DNA from: Demequina litoralis
GTDB taxonomy: Bacteria; Actinomycetota; Actinomycetes; Actinomycetales; Demequinaceae
Assembly (NCBI RefSeq): GCF_030418455.1
Contig: NZ_JAUHPW010000004.1
Location: 124,001-188,000 of the forward strand
DNA length: 64,000 nucleotides
Direction: 5' to 3'
Shown here: positions 46,858-56,783 of the stretch, piece by piece
Numbering within the stretch: the stretch's first letter is position 1
Layout: each line of letters opens with the position of its first letter
Translations under genes and position numbers: made by a program
Notes under the pieces: generated by a model
The model's database searches: none
Told to the model about the DNA's origin: nothing
What the model saw: the letters and a program-made list of their open reading frames with translations, nothing else

Positions 46858-47634
46858 GATGCGGGGGTGGCCGTGGCGGAGCAGGGGGCCCAGGTGGTGG
46901 CGCGGGTGGGCGCGGTGCTGCGCGAGCTCAGCGCGGCCGCGGGCGAGCCGGCGACCACCTCGCGGGTCGCGCAGGCGACCGGGCTCACCCGGCCCACCGC
47001 GCATCGTCTCCTCTCGGCGCTCGCGGGCGAGGGCCTGGTCGACCGCGACGCGGGTGGCGGCTGGGTGCTGGGGCCCGAGGCGTACATCCTGGGCGCCGTC
47101 GCGGCCGACCGCTACGACATCACCGAGCTCGCGCGCGACGCGGTGCGCGAGGTGGCCCGCGCGACGGGGGAGAGCGCCTTCCTGTCGGCGCGACGCGGAG
47201 ACGAGTCGGTGTGCCTGCTGCGCGAGGAGGGGTCCTTCCCGCTGCGCTCGCACGTGCTGTACGAGGGCATCCGCTTCCCGCTCGGGGTCGCGTCAGCCGG
47301 CCTCGCGATGCTCGCGATGCTGCCGGACGCGGAGCGCGAGGCGTACCTCGCGCGCGCCGACCTCGTGGACGGCTGGGGTCCGGCCCACGCGGCCGGCCCG
47401 CTGCGCGCGCGCCTTGCCGCGGGCCGCGCGACCGGCTACGTGGTCAATCCCGGGCTCATCGTCGAGGGCTCGTGGGGCATGGCCGCCGCGGTCTTCGACG
47501 CCGCGGGCCGGCCCGCGTGGGCGCTGTCCGCCACGGGCGTCGAGTCGCGGTTCGGGGCCGACCGGCAGGGCGAGATCGGGAGGGTGCTGCTCGAGCAGGC
47601 CCACGCCGTGACGCAGAGGCTCCGCGCCCGCTGA
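46852..47634 (+). CDS. IclR-family transcriptional regulator
   Basis: Regulator of about 260 residues. The winged helix at about 12-75 (TTSRVAQATGLTRPTAHRLLSAL) is followed by the IclR ligand domain (YDITELARDAVREVARATGESAFLSARRGDESVCLLREEG; FPLGVASAGLAMLAMLPD). IclR proteins of this kind (PcaR/PcaU-like) often control beta-ketoadipate or 3-oxoacid genes, which agrees with the divergent scoAB-thiolase operon. The start is uncertain: GTG 46852 would give a leaderless mRNA, while GTG 46867 or 46873 would shorten an unconserved N-terminus. Confidence 0.85.
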   Translation: MDDAGVAVAEQGAQVVARVGAVLRELSAAAGEPATTSRVAQATGLTRPTAHRLLSALAGEGLVDRDAGGGWVLGPEAYILGAVAADRYDITELARDAVREVARATGESAFLSARRGDESVCLLREEGSFPLRSHVLYEGIRFPLGVASAGLAMLAMLPDAEREAYLARADLVDGWGPAHAAGPLRARLAAGRATGYVVNPGLIVEGSWGMAAAVFDAAGRPAWALSATGVESRFGADRQGEIGRVLLEQAHAVTQRLRAR

Positions 47635-47653
47635 CCCGCGCCCGCGGGATAGG

Positions 47654-47719
47654 TGACACCGTGTGTCATCCATGTTTCCGCTGGCACCCCCGCCGTGACA
47701 CAGGGGACACGCAGGTGTC
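47654..47719 (+). promoter_or_regulatory. Cluster of GACAC/GTGTC operator-like sites upstream of dpp operon
   Basis: TGACAC-CGT-GTGTCA (47654-47668) and GACAC-GCAG-GTGTC (47706-47719) are perfect inverted repeats, and a further GTGACAC lies near 47695. The remaining 47720-47835 holds leader sequence ending in GAGGAGG (47824-47830). The binding regulator is not identified. Confidence 0.5.
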
Positions 47720-47835
47720 GCGTCGGTTAACGGTGGCCCGGACCTTCCCCGGCCCCGTGGTTCTTATCGGAACGGCCGCCTCCTTGAAGGATCGATGACG
47801 TCAACACACGTCGATCGAGAACCGAGGAGGTGACC

Positions 47836-48780
47836 GTGGCGAAGTACCTGGCCAAGCGGCTCGGATCGGCACTGCTCGTCCTGTTCGCGCTGTCCCTGCT
47901 GTCCTTCGGGATGGTGCGCATGATGCCCGGCGACCCCGCGCTGCAGTACCTGAACATCGACAACCCGGACCCCAACCAGCTCGAGGAGGTCCGCGCCGAG
48001 CTGGGCCTCGACCGCCCGTGGACCACGCAGTACCTCGAGTGGCTCGGGGGCGTCCTCCACGGGGATTTCGGCACGTCGCTCACCAAGTCGGCGGAGATCG
48101 GGACGATGCTCGGGGACCGCTTCCCGGTGTCGCTGCAGCTCGCGCTCATCGCCGTCATCGTCGGCCTCGTCATCGGCCTGCCCAGCGGCGTCGTCTCGGC
48201 GGTCCGCCAGGGCACGCCGCTGGACGGCCTCATCCGCGGCGGATCGTTCATCGCGCTGTCCGTGCCGGCCTTCGCGATCGGCGCCGTCCTCATCATGGTG
48301 AACGCCTTCACGTTCAAGCTGCCGCTCATCGGGTACACGCCGTGGGACAAGGGCCCCGTCGCCTCGATCCTGTCGCTGCTGGTGCCGGCGCTCGTGCTCT
48401 CGCTCGCGATGTCCGCGGTGATCTCCCGCTACTCGCGCGGCACGGTGCTCGACACCCTCTCCCAGGACTACATCCGCACGGCCCGCTCGAAGGGCGTCCC
48501 CACCGGGCGCATCGTCCGCGGGCACGCGCTCCGGAACGCGCTCATCCCCGTCACCACGGTGGTGGGCATCCAGCTCGCGGCGCTCATCGGCGGCACCGTG
48601 GTGATCGAGAGCATCTTCCAGATCCCCGGCATGGGCTCGATGCTCATCGAGGCGATCAACAGCTCGGACTACCCGACCATCCAGGCCTGCGTGCTCGTGC
48701 TGGGCGCGTGCTTCGTGCTCATCAACCTGCTGGTGGACCTGCTCTACCCCGTCATCGACCCCCGGGTGCGTGCCTCATGA
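47836..48780 (+). CDS. Peptide-type ABC permease DppB
   Basis: First membrane subunit of a dipeptide/oligopeptide (or nickel) importer, 314 residues and about six helices. MPGDPALQYL near the N-terminus and LRNALIPVTTVVGIQLAALIGGTVVIESIF are family hallmarks, with the coupling loop DYIRTARSKGVPTGRI. GTG 47836 follows GAGGAGG at a suitable distance; GTG 47830 overlaps that site and is unlikely. It overlaps the next gene (ATGA). Confidence 0.9.
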   Translation: MAKYLAKRLGSALLVLFALSLLSFGMVRMMPGDPALQYLNIDNPDPNQLEEVRAELGLDRPWTTQYLEWLGGVLHGDFGTSLTKSAEIGTMLGDRFPVSLQLALIAVIVGLVIGLPSGVVSAVRQGTPLDGLIRGGSFIALSVPAFAIGAVLIMVNAFTFKLPLIGYTPWDKGPVASILSLLVPALVLSLAMSAVISRYSRGTVLDTLSQDYIRTARSKGVPTGRIVRGHALRNALIPVTTVVGIQLAALIGGTVVIESIFQIPGMGSMLIEAINSSDYPTIQACVLVLGACFVLINLLVDLLYPVIDPRVRAS

Positions 48781-49733
48781 TCAAGCTGAAGAAGAACGGC
48801 GCGCTCGTCGCCGGCCTCGCGATCCTCGCCGGTCTCACGGTCTACGCCGTCCTCGGCCCGCTCGTCGGGGGCTACGACCCGAACCTCACGACGGGCGGCC
48901 CGTTCGAGGGCCCGTCGGGCACCCACTGGCTCGGGACCGACAACATCGGCCGCGACAACTTCGTCCGCCTCGCGATCGCCACCCGCTACGCGCTGGTGAT
49001 CTCGCTCGTGAGCTCGGTGATCGCCATGGTGATCGGCACGGGCATCGGCCTCATCGCGGGCTACGCGGGCGGCCGTCTCGACAACGTGCTCATGCGCGGC
49101 ACCGAGATCATCATGGCCATCCCCGCGATCCTCTTCGCGCTCGTCATCCGCGTGATCATCGGGCCGGGCTTCCTGCCGCTCATCATCGCGATGGCGATCA
49201 TCGGCGCCCCCGGCTTCGCCCGCATCATGCGCTCGCCCATCCTGGTGCTGCGCGACCGCGACTTCGTGGTCGCCGCGGAGATCGCGGGCGTGCGCAAGCC
49301 CTGGATCGCCCTCAGCCACCTGCTGCCCAACGCGACCACGCCGATGCTCGTGAACTTCGCCTCGACCGCGTCGCTCGCGGTGCTCATCGAGTCGAGCCTC
49401 AGCTTCCTGGGCCAGGGCGTGCAGGCTCCCGACCCGAGCGCGGGCCGCATGATCTCGGAGTCGATGCGCTACATGCAGCTCGACCCGCTGCTCATCGTGC
49501 TGCCGGCCGTGCTCATCACGCTGCTCACGGTCGCGTGGAACCTGCTCGCCGACGGCGTCCAGATGGCGCTCTCGCCCAAGGCCGGCAACCTCGCCGTGCC
49601 GACCCGCGGCCGTCGCCGCAAGAAGACGTCCGGAGCGGCCGGCAGGGCCGCCTCCGGCACGACGGTGGAGGCGGGCGACGCACCCGTGACCGCCGACACC
49701 CCCCAGGACGAGGCGGCCCCGGCCCGGGTCTGA
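48777..49733 (+). CDS. Peptide-type ABC permease DppC
   Basis: Second membrane subunit, 318 residues. HWLGTDNIGRDNFVRLAIATRYAL is the DppC/OppC signature, and the EAA loop is AAEIAGVRKPWIALSHLLPN. The last 45 residues form a charged Ala/Gly/Asp tail beyond the usual family end. It pairs with DppB to form the channel. Confidence 0.9.
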   Translation: MIKLKKNGALVAGLAILAGLTVYAVLGPLVGGYDPNLTTGGPFEGPSGTHWLGTDNIGRDNFVRLAIATRYALVISLVSSVIAMVIGTGIGLIAGYAGGRLDNVLMRGTEIIMAIPAILFALVIRVIIGPGFLPLIIAMAIIGAPGFARIMRSPILVLRDRDFVVAAEIAGVRKPWIALSHLLPNATTPMLVNFASTASLAVLIESSLSFLGQGVQAPDPSAGRMISESMRYMQLDPLLIVLPAVLITLLTVAWNLLADGVQMALSPKAGNLAVPTRGRRRKKTSGAAGRAASGTTVEAGDAPVTADTPQDEAAPARV

Positions 49734-49782
49734 CCCACCCGCCGCGCCCCGTCCCACCCCATCCAAGGAGGAGACCCGCATC

Positions 49783-51360
49783 ATGAGGACCATCACCCGA
49801 GGGATCGCCGCCACGGCCGCCGTGGCCGTGCTCGGCCTCTCGCTCGCCGCGTGCGCGAGCGGCTCCGAGACCGGCTCGAGCGAGTCGGCCGAGGCGCTGC
49901 CCGCGGTCGAGGGCGGCGCGCTCGTCTACGCGAGCGACGTCCAGCCGCTCGCCGGCGGGCTCGACCCCTACGTCGCCCAGGCCTTCGCGAACTCGAACGC
50001 GCTCGTCCAGATCTACGAGCCCCTGCTCGCGAAGGACGCCGACGGCACGATCATCCCGTGGCTCGCCGAGTCGTGGGAGCAGGTCGACGACCTCACCTAC
50101 ACCTTCACCCTGCGCGACGGCGTCACGTTCTCGGACGGCACCCCGCTCACCGTCGACGACGTGGTCTTCTCGCTCGAGCAGATCCGCGCCTCGTCCGCCG
50201 GCGCGAGCTACTTCCCGACCGTGGACCAGATCAGCGCGCTCGACGAGACGACGGTGCAGCTGACGACGCTCGTCCCCGACGCGACGATCCTCAACATCCT
50301 GTCGTACCGCGCCATGGCGATCGTCAACCAGGCCTGGTACGAGTCCACCTCGGAGGCGGACCGCCAGACCTCCGCGCTCGGTACGGGCCCGTTCGTGCTC
50401 GACGAGTGGCAGGACCAGGTCTCCATGACCTTCACCGCCAACGAGTCCTACTGGGGCGAGGGCCCCGAGGTCGACACGCTCGAGTTCCCCTTCATCGGCG
50501 ACGAGAACGCCCGTGCCGCGCAGCTCCGTCAGGGCTCGGGCACCGACATGGCCTGGTTCCGCGACCCGATCCAGGTGCAGTCGCTCGAGTCCGAGGGCTA
50601 CACCGTGGGTGAGAACGCCGCGACCCGCTCGCTCACCATGTACGTCAACGCCTCCGACGGCCCGCTCGCGGACGTCAAGGTGCGCCAGGCCGTCTCGAAG
50701 GCGATGGACCGCCAGGCCCTCATCGACTTCGCGATGGGCGGCATGGCCGAGCCCAGCCTCGTGGTGCCGGTCGGCGACCCGTGGGGCATCGCGCCCGACG
50801 AGTCGACGCCGAACTACGCGCACGACGTCGAGGGCGCGAAGGCGCTGCTCGCCGAGGCCGGCCAGGCCAGCCCGACGATCACCCTCACCTACGCCTCGGA
50901 CGCGGCCTTCGCGCTCGACGTGCCGATGGTCGAGGTCCTCAAGCAGCAGCTCGCCGAGGCGGGCATCACGCTCGAGCTCGTCGGCAAGCCCTGGACCGAG
51001 GTGCTGCAGTCCTACATCGGCGGCACCTGGACCGACCTGGTCCTCGTGCCCGGCGTCTACATGCCGGACCCGTCGGCGTACTTCGCGACCGTCCTCACCC
51101 CGGGCCTGCCCATGGTCACCACCGTCGACGAGACCTCGCCCGAGGTCGCGCTGTACATGCAGCTCCGCTCGACCTTCGACGAGGCCGAGCGCGCCGAGGT
51201 CCTCGCGCAGCTCGAGGCCGCGGTCGCCGAGAACGTCAACGTGCTCGTCGCCTACACCGGTCCGCAGCGCTACGAGGTCTGGGGCGACACCGTGACCGGC
51301 TACGAGGTCGACCCGTACACCTACCGCGAGGGCCTCGCCGCCACGGCGAAGACCTCCTGA
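49783..51360 (+). CDS. Peptide-type ABC substrate-binding lipoprotein
   Basis: Solute-binding protein of family SBP_bac_5 (DppA/OppA), 525 residues. The signal peptide ends in LAAC (Cys near 24). The sequence LAESWEQVDDLTYTFTLRDGVTFSDGTPLTVDDVVFSLEQI is diagnostic. An AAGGAGGAG site precedes ATG 49783. A strong hairpin follows the gene, likely increasing its expression relative to the rest. Family ligands range from peptides to sugars and metals; the amidohydrolase and aminotransferase downstream favour an amide or amine-bearing compound. Confidence 0.9.
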   Translation: MRTITRGIAATAAVAVLGLSLAACASGSETGSSESAEALPAVEGGALVYASDVQPLAGGLDPYVAQAFANSNALVQIYEPLLAKDADGTIIPWLAESWEQVDDLTYTFTLRDGVTFSDGTPLTVDDVVFSLEQIRASSAGASYFPTVDQISALDETTVQLTTLVPDATILNILSYRAMAIVNQAWYESTSEADRQTSALGTGPFVLDEWQDQVSMTFTANESYWGEGPEVDTLEFPFIGDENARAAQLRQGSGTDMAWFRDPIQVQSLESEGYTVGENAATRSLTMYVNASDGPLADVKVRQAVSKAMDRQALIDFAMGGMAEPSLVVPVGDPWGIAPDESTPNYAHDVEGAKALLAEAGQASPTITLTYASDAAFALDVPMVEVLKQQLAEAGITLELVGKPWTEVLQSYIGGTWTDLVLVPGVYMPDPSAYFATVLTPGLPMVTTVDETSPEVALYMQLRSTFDEAERAEVLAQLEAAVAENVNVLVAYTGPQRYEVWGDTVTGYEVDPYTYREGLAATAKTS

Positions 51361-51365
51361 GGCCT

Positions 51366-51407
51366 CCGGCGGGCGGCGCGCGGCCCCGCGCCCGCGCCGC
51401 CCGCCGG
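51366..51407 (+). terminator. Intercistronic hairpin after binding-protein gene
   Basis: CCGGCGGGCGGCGCG (51366-51380) pairs perfectly over 15 bp with CGCGCCGCCCGCCGG (51393-51407). No U-tract. It is the counterpart of the hairpin at 17539-17576, in the same position relative to a binding-protein gene. Confidence 0.65.
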
Positions 51408-51449
51408 GACCCACCCGATCCACCCACGCACCACACAGAGGAGGACGCC

Positions 51450-52453
51450 ATGACCGCGACGATCGCCACCACCGACGCGCTCGCCGTCGAGGACCTCAGC
51501 ATCAGCTACGGCGGCGGCACCCCCGTCGTCTCCGGCGTCGACCTGCGGGTCGGCCCGGGCGAGATCCTGGGCGTCATCGGGGAGTCCGGCTGCGGGAAGT
51601 CGAGCATCGGCTTCGCCGTGCTGGGCCTCCTGCCCACCACCGCCCGCGTCGACGCCGCCCGGCTCGACGTCGGCACGCGCCCCATGGGCGACGCCGACGA
51701 GGAGGACTGGAACGAGGTGCGCGGCCGCGTCGCCTCGATGGTGTTCCAGGAGCCCATGTCCGCGCTCAACCCGTGCATGCGGGTCGGCGCCCAGATCGCC
51801 GAGGTGCTGCTGGTGCACGGCCTCGCGGACAAGGAGGCCGCCCACGCCCGCGCGCTCGAGCTGCTCCGCCTGGTCCAGGTGCCCGAGCCCGAGCTGCGCG
51901 CCAAGCAGTTCCCCCACCAGATGTCCGGCGGCATGCGCCAGCGCATCGTCATCGCGATGGCCCTCGCCGCCAACCCGCAGCTGCTCGTCGCCGACGAGCC
52001 CACCACCGCCCTCGACGTCACGGTCCAGGCGCAGATCCTCGACCTGCTGGACCAGATGCGCCGCACCACCGGCGCGGGCGTGCTGCTCATCAGCCACGAC
52101 CTCGGCGTCATCGCCCAGACGTGCGACCGCGTGGTCGTGATGTACGCCGGCGAGATCGTCGAGGAGGGCGTCCCCGCGGAGGTGCTCGCGCACCCCTCGC
52201 ACCCGTACACCGCGGCGCTGGTCGCCTCGATCCCCACCACCACGACCGCGGCGCGCGAGGACCTGCCGATGATCGCCGGCGGCGTCCGCGACTCCGACCG
52301 CGCGACCGCGGGCTGCCGGTTCGCGGCACGATGCGCGTTCGCCACCGAGGCGTGCGCCGCGCCCCAGCCGCTGGTCCAGGTGGCACCCGCCCACACGGCC
52401 CGCTGCTGGCGCAGCACCGAGCTGGAACTCTCGACCCGCACGGAGGTGACGGC

Positions 52454-52457
<4 letters not shown>
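51450..52457 (+). CDS. Peptide-type ABC ATPase DppD
   Basis: ATPase subunit, 335 residues. Walker [10 protein letters not shown], signature [15 protein letters not shown], Walker [13 protein letters not shown] and the C-terminal oligopeptide-transporter extension with a Cys cluster ([20 protein letters not shown]), which in this family can bind Fe-S. GAGGA precedes ATG 51450. It overlaps DppF by 4 nt. Confidence 0.92.
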
Positions 52458-53512
<1,055 letters not shown>

Positions 53513-53528
53513 CAGAAGGAGCGTCACC

Positions 53529-55199
53529 ATGACCGAGACCGTCACCATCCTCACCGCGAAGCTGGTCCGCACGCTGGACGATGCCGTCCCGACCGGTACC
53601 GCCGTCGCCGTCCGCGGCGACCGGATCCTCGCCGTCGGCACCCCCGAGGTGCTGCTCGCGACCTACCCCGGCGCCGAGGTCGACGACCGCTACGCCGACC
53701 AGGTGCTCGCCCCCGGCTTCGTCGAGGCCCACTCCCACATGGGCGCCGGCATGGACAGCCCGTTCTACCTGGGCTACTTCCCGCGCATGACGCCCGACGG
53801 CGTCCCGCTGCACGGCGCCCAGTCGTGGCAGGGCGTGCTCGACGCCCTCAAGGCCTGGGACGCGGAGCTGCCCGAGGGCGAGGTCCTCAACGCCCGCGGC
53901 CTCGACATGCTCTTCCACCCGGGCGAGACGCTCGACCGCCACGCGCTCGACTCGGTGAGCAGCACGCGCGGCATCTACGTCATCCACGCGAGCGGGCACG
54001 TCGCCACCGCCAACTCCGTGCTGCTGGACAAGGCCGGCTACGGCGCCGACACGGACATCGAGGGCGTCGTCAAGGGCGAGGACGGGCTCCCCACCGGCGA
54101 GCTGCAGGAGATGGGCGCGATGATGCCCGTGATGGCCGCGCTCGGCATGGACTTCTCCAAGGGCATGACGAGCGAGAAGGGCATGTACGACTTCGCCGCC
54201 GACGCCCGCAACCACGGCTGCACCACCGCCACCGACCTCGCGAGCTTCGACGCCGTCCGCCCCGGCGGGCTGGGCCTGCTCACCGAGGTCACGAGCCGCG
54301 AGGACTTCTCGCTGCGCCTGGTCCCCGCCACCTTCGGCGGCATGACAAAGTCCGCGGAGGAGGCCGAGGGCATGGCCGCCCTCGTGAGGTCCATCCAGGA
54401 CAAGGGCAACGCGAAGCTCCACCTCGGCACCGTCAAGCTCATGCTCGACGGCTCGATCCAGCAGCACACCGCGAAGCTGCAGGACCCCGGCTACGTGTGC
54501 GGGCACGACGACGGCATCTGGAACACCGACGCCGAGACGTTCCGCGCGCAGGTGAGCGCCTTCCACAAGGCGGGCCTCAACATCCACGTGCACTGCAACG
54601 GCGACGAGGCGACCGAGGTGTTCTGCGACGCCGTCGAGTCGGTGCTCGCGGAGACCCCGCGCTGGAACCACCGCCACACCGTCACCCACTCGCAGCTCAC
54701 CACCCGCGCGCAGTACAAGCGCATGGCCGAGCTGGGCATGGGCGCCAACATCTTCTCCAACCACATCTGGTACTGGGGCGACCAGCACATCGACCTCACG
54801 GTGGGCCCGGACCGCGTCCAGCGCATGAACGCCGCCCGCACCGCGCTCGACTCGGGCGTGAAGATCGCGCTCCACTGCGACACCCCGGTGACGCCGCTCG
54901 ACCCGCTGGCCACCGCCTCGTACGCCGTCGAGCGCCGCACCCCGACCGGCCGCTCGTGGGGCGACGCCGAGCGCATCTCCGTGAAGGAGGCCCTCGAGGC
55001 CATCACCATCGGCCCGGCGTACCTGCTCAAGCTCGACCACCTGGTCGGCTCGATCGTCCCCGGCAAGTACGCGGACTTCGCGGTCCTCGACCGTGACCCG
55101 TTCGAGGTCGCCGAGGCCAAGGAGCTGCGCGACATCACCGTCCTCGGCACCGTCGTCGGCGGCGTCCACTTCCCGTCCCCGGTCGTCGCGACCGTCTGA
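53529..55199 (+). CDS. Amidohydrolase family protein, YtcJ-like
   Basis: Metal-dependent hydrolase of 556 residues, amidohydrolase family 3. Metal ligands are visible in VEAHSHM (HxH), in HVHCNGD and THSQ (His residues), and the catalytic Asp in [10 protein letters not shown]. It would hydrolyse an amide or carbamoyl bond of the imported compound. Sixteen nt after dppF and 26 nt before the aminotransferase, it forms with them a transport-hydrolysis-transamination set. The physiological substrate is unknown. Confidence 0.85.
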   Translation: MTETVTILTAKLVRTLDDAVPTGTAVAVRGDRILAVGTPEVLLATYPGAEVDDRYADQVLAPGFVEAHSHMGAGMDSPFYLGYFPRMTPDGVPLHGAQSWQGVLDALKAWDAELPEGEVLNARGLDMLFHPGETLDRHALDSVSSTRGIYVIHASGHVATANSVLLDKAGYGADTDIEGVVKGEDGLPTGELQEMGAMMPVMAALGMDFSKGMTSEKGMYDFAADARNHGCTTATDLASFDAVRPGGLGLLTEVTSREDFSLRLVPATFGGMTKSAEEAEGMAALVRSIQDKGNAKLHLGTVKLMLDGSIQQHTAKLQDPGYVCGHDDGIWNTDAETFRAQVSAFHKAGLNIHVHCNGDEATEVFCDAVESVLAETPRWNHRHTVTHSQLTTRAQYKRMAELGMGANIFSNHIWYWGDQHIDLTVGPDRVQRMNAARTALDSGVKIALHCDTPVTPLDPLATASYAVERRTPTGRSWGDAERISVKEALEAITIGPAYLLKLDHLVGSIVPGKYADFAVLDRDPFEVAEAKELRDITVLGTVVGGVHFPSPVVATV

Positions 55200-55225
55200 T
55201 CCGGACCCTGAGAGAGGAGCACACC

Positions 55226-56593
55226 GTGCCCATCCCCAACGACGCGCTCGGCCGCGAGGCCTACGAGCTCGACCGCGCGCACGTCTTCCACTCGTGGTCC
55301 GCGCAGAAGGCGCTCGACCCGATGGTCATCACCGGCGGCGAGGGGTCCTACCTCTGGGACGCCGACGGCAGGCGGTACCTCGACTTCTCGTCGCAGCTCG
55401 TCTACACGAACGTGGGCCACCAGCACCCCAAGGTCGTCGCCGCGATCCAGGAGCAGGCCGCGACCCTCGCGACCATCGCGCCGGCGCACGCGAACGACAA
55501 GCGGTCGAAGGCCGCGAAGCTCATCGCGGACCTCGCGCCCGAGGGCATGAGCAAGGTGTTCTTCACCAACGGCGGCGCCGAGTCCATCGAGAACGCGATC
55601 CGCATGGCGCGGCTGCACACCGGGCGCACCAAGGTGATGTCCCAGTACCGCAGCTACCACGGCTCGACCGCGACGGCCATCCAGGTGACGGGCGACCCGC
55701 GCCGCTTCCCGAACGAGTTCGTGCCCGCCGGCACGGTCCACTTCTTCGGGCCGTTCCTCTACCGCTCGGCGTTCAACGCGACCACCGAGCAGGAAGAGTG
55801 CGACCGCGCGCTCGAGCACCTCGAGCAGATGATCACCTTCGAGGGGCCCGGCACCATCGCGGCGATCGTCCTCGAGACCGTCCCCGGCACCTCCGGCATC
55901 ATGCCGCCGCCGCCGGGCTACCTCGCCGGCGTGCGCGAGCTGTGCGACCGCTTCGGGATCCTCATGATCTGCGACGAGGTGATGGCCGGCTTCGGCCGCA
56001 CCGGCGCGTGGTTCGCGATCGACCACTACGGCATCACCCCGGACCTCATCACCTTCGCCAAGGGCGTGAACTCCGGCTACGTGCCCATGGGCGGCGTCAT
56101 CATCCGCGACGAGGTCGCCGCGACGTTCGACGAGCGCGCCTACCCCGGCGGCCTCACCTACTCGGGCCACCCGCTGGCCGCGGCGGCCGCCGTCGCGACC
56201 ATCGAGGCGATGCACGAGGAGCAGGTCGTGGAGAACGCGGCCCGGCTCGGCTCGGAGGTCTTCGGGCCCGCGCTGCGCGAGATGGCCGAGCGCCACCCCT
56301 CGATCGGCGAGGTCCGCGGCCTGGGCGCGTTCTGGGCGCTCGACCTGGTCAAGGACCGCGAGACCAAGGAGCCGCTCGCCCCGTACGGGGGCGCGGCGCC
56401 CGCGGTCACCGGCGTCCTGGCGGCGGCGCGCGAGGCCGGCCTGCTGCTGTTCAACCAGTTCCACCGGATCCACCTGTGCCCGCCGTGCAACCTCTCCGAC
56501 GAGGAGGCCCGCGAGGGCCTCGCGATCCTCGACGAGGCGCTCGAGGTCGCGGACGCGGCCTACGAGGGCGTGCGGGAGCCGGCCCTGGTCTGA
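55226..56593 (+). CDS. Class III PLP aminotransferase
   Basis: Omega-amino-acid or amine:pyruvate-type aminotransferase, 455 residues. The PLP Lys is in TFAKGVNSGYVPMGG, ICDEVMAGFGRTG holds the Asp that binds the pyridine N, and FFTNGGAESIENAIRMAR binds the phosphate. It would deaminate an amine released by the amidohydrolase (for example a diamine, beta-alanine or taurine-like amine). AGAGAGGAG precedes GTG 55226. A terminator and the third copy of the CTCCACGCG element follow. Confidence 0.9.
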   Translation: MPIPNDALGREAYELDRAHVFHSWSAQKALDPMVITGGEGSYLWDADGRRYLDFSSQLVYTNVGHQHPKVVAAIQEQAATLATIAPAHANDKRSKAAKLIADLAPEGMSKVFFTNGGAESIENAIRMARLHTGRTKVMSQYRSYHGSTATAIQVTGDPRRFPNEFVPAGTVHFFGPFLYRSAFNATTEQEECDRALEHLEQMITFEGPGTIAAIVLETVPGTSGIMPPPPGYLAGVRELCDRFGILMICDEVMAGFGRTGAWFAIDHYGITPDLITFAKGVNSGYVPMGGVIIRDEVAATFDERAYPGGLTYSGHPLAAAAAVATIEAMHEEQVVENAARLGSEVFGPALREMAERHPSIGEVRGLGAFWALDLVKDRETKEPLAPYGGAAPAVTGVLAAAREAGLLLFNQFHRIHLCPPCNLSDEEAREGLAILDEALEVADAAYEGVREPALV

Positions 56594-56609
56594 CGGCCGG
56601 AGCGAGACC

Positions 56610-56648
56610 GGGAGGGGGCGGGCCCAGCACCGCCCCCTCCCTTCGTCT
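56610..56648 (+). terminator. Terminator of dpp-aminotransferase operon
   Basis: GGGAGGGGGCGG (56610-56621) pairs over 12 bp with CCGCCCCCTCCC (56630-56641), followed by TTCGTCT. A competing pairing of CCGGGAG with CTCCCGG downstream is also possible. Confidence 0.75.
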
Positions 56649-56661
56649 CTCCCGGTCATCC

Positions 56662-56754
56662 CTCCACGCGGGACGATGCGGGAGCGGCCCGATCCGGGCA
56701 TGTCGCCCGTTCACATCGGGACTTCTGGTGGGGGAGCGGCTCGGGCGCGTGGAG
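56662..56754 (+). repeat. Inverted-repeat-bounded element, copy 3
   Basis: A 93-nt element with ends CTCCACGCG (56662-56670) and CGCGTGGAG (56746-56754). The left arm is followed at once by a GGACGATGCG copy (56671-56680), then a GCCCG/CGGGC hairpin, GTTCACATC and GGTGGGGGAGCGGC as in copy 1. It lies between convergent genes. Confidence 0.75.
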
Positions 56755-56783
56755 GAGCAACCGGGGTGCCCGGGGAATGCGGG

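Noticed and set aside
46852-47634. IclR as regulator of the dpp operon downstream
   Set aside because: The half-sites in front of dpp (GACAC/GTGTC) differ from those at iclR and scoA (GTCCAC/GTGGAC), so the divergent scoAB-thiolase operon is the better target.
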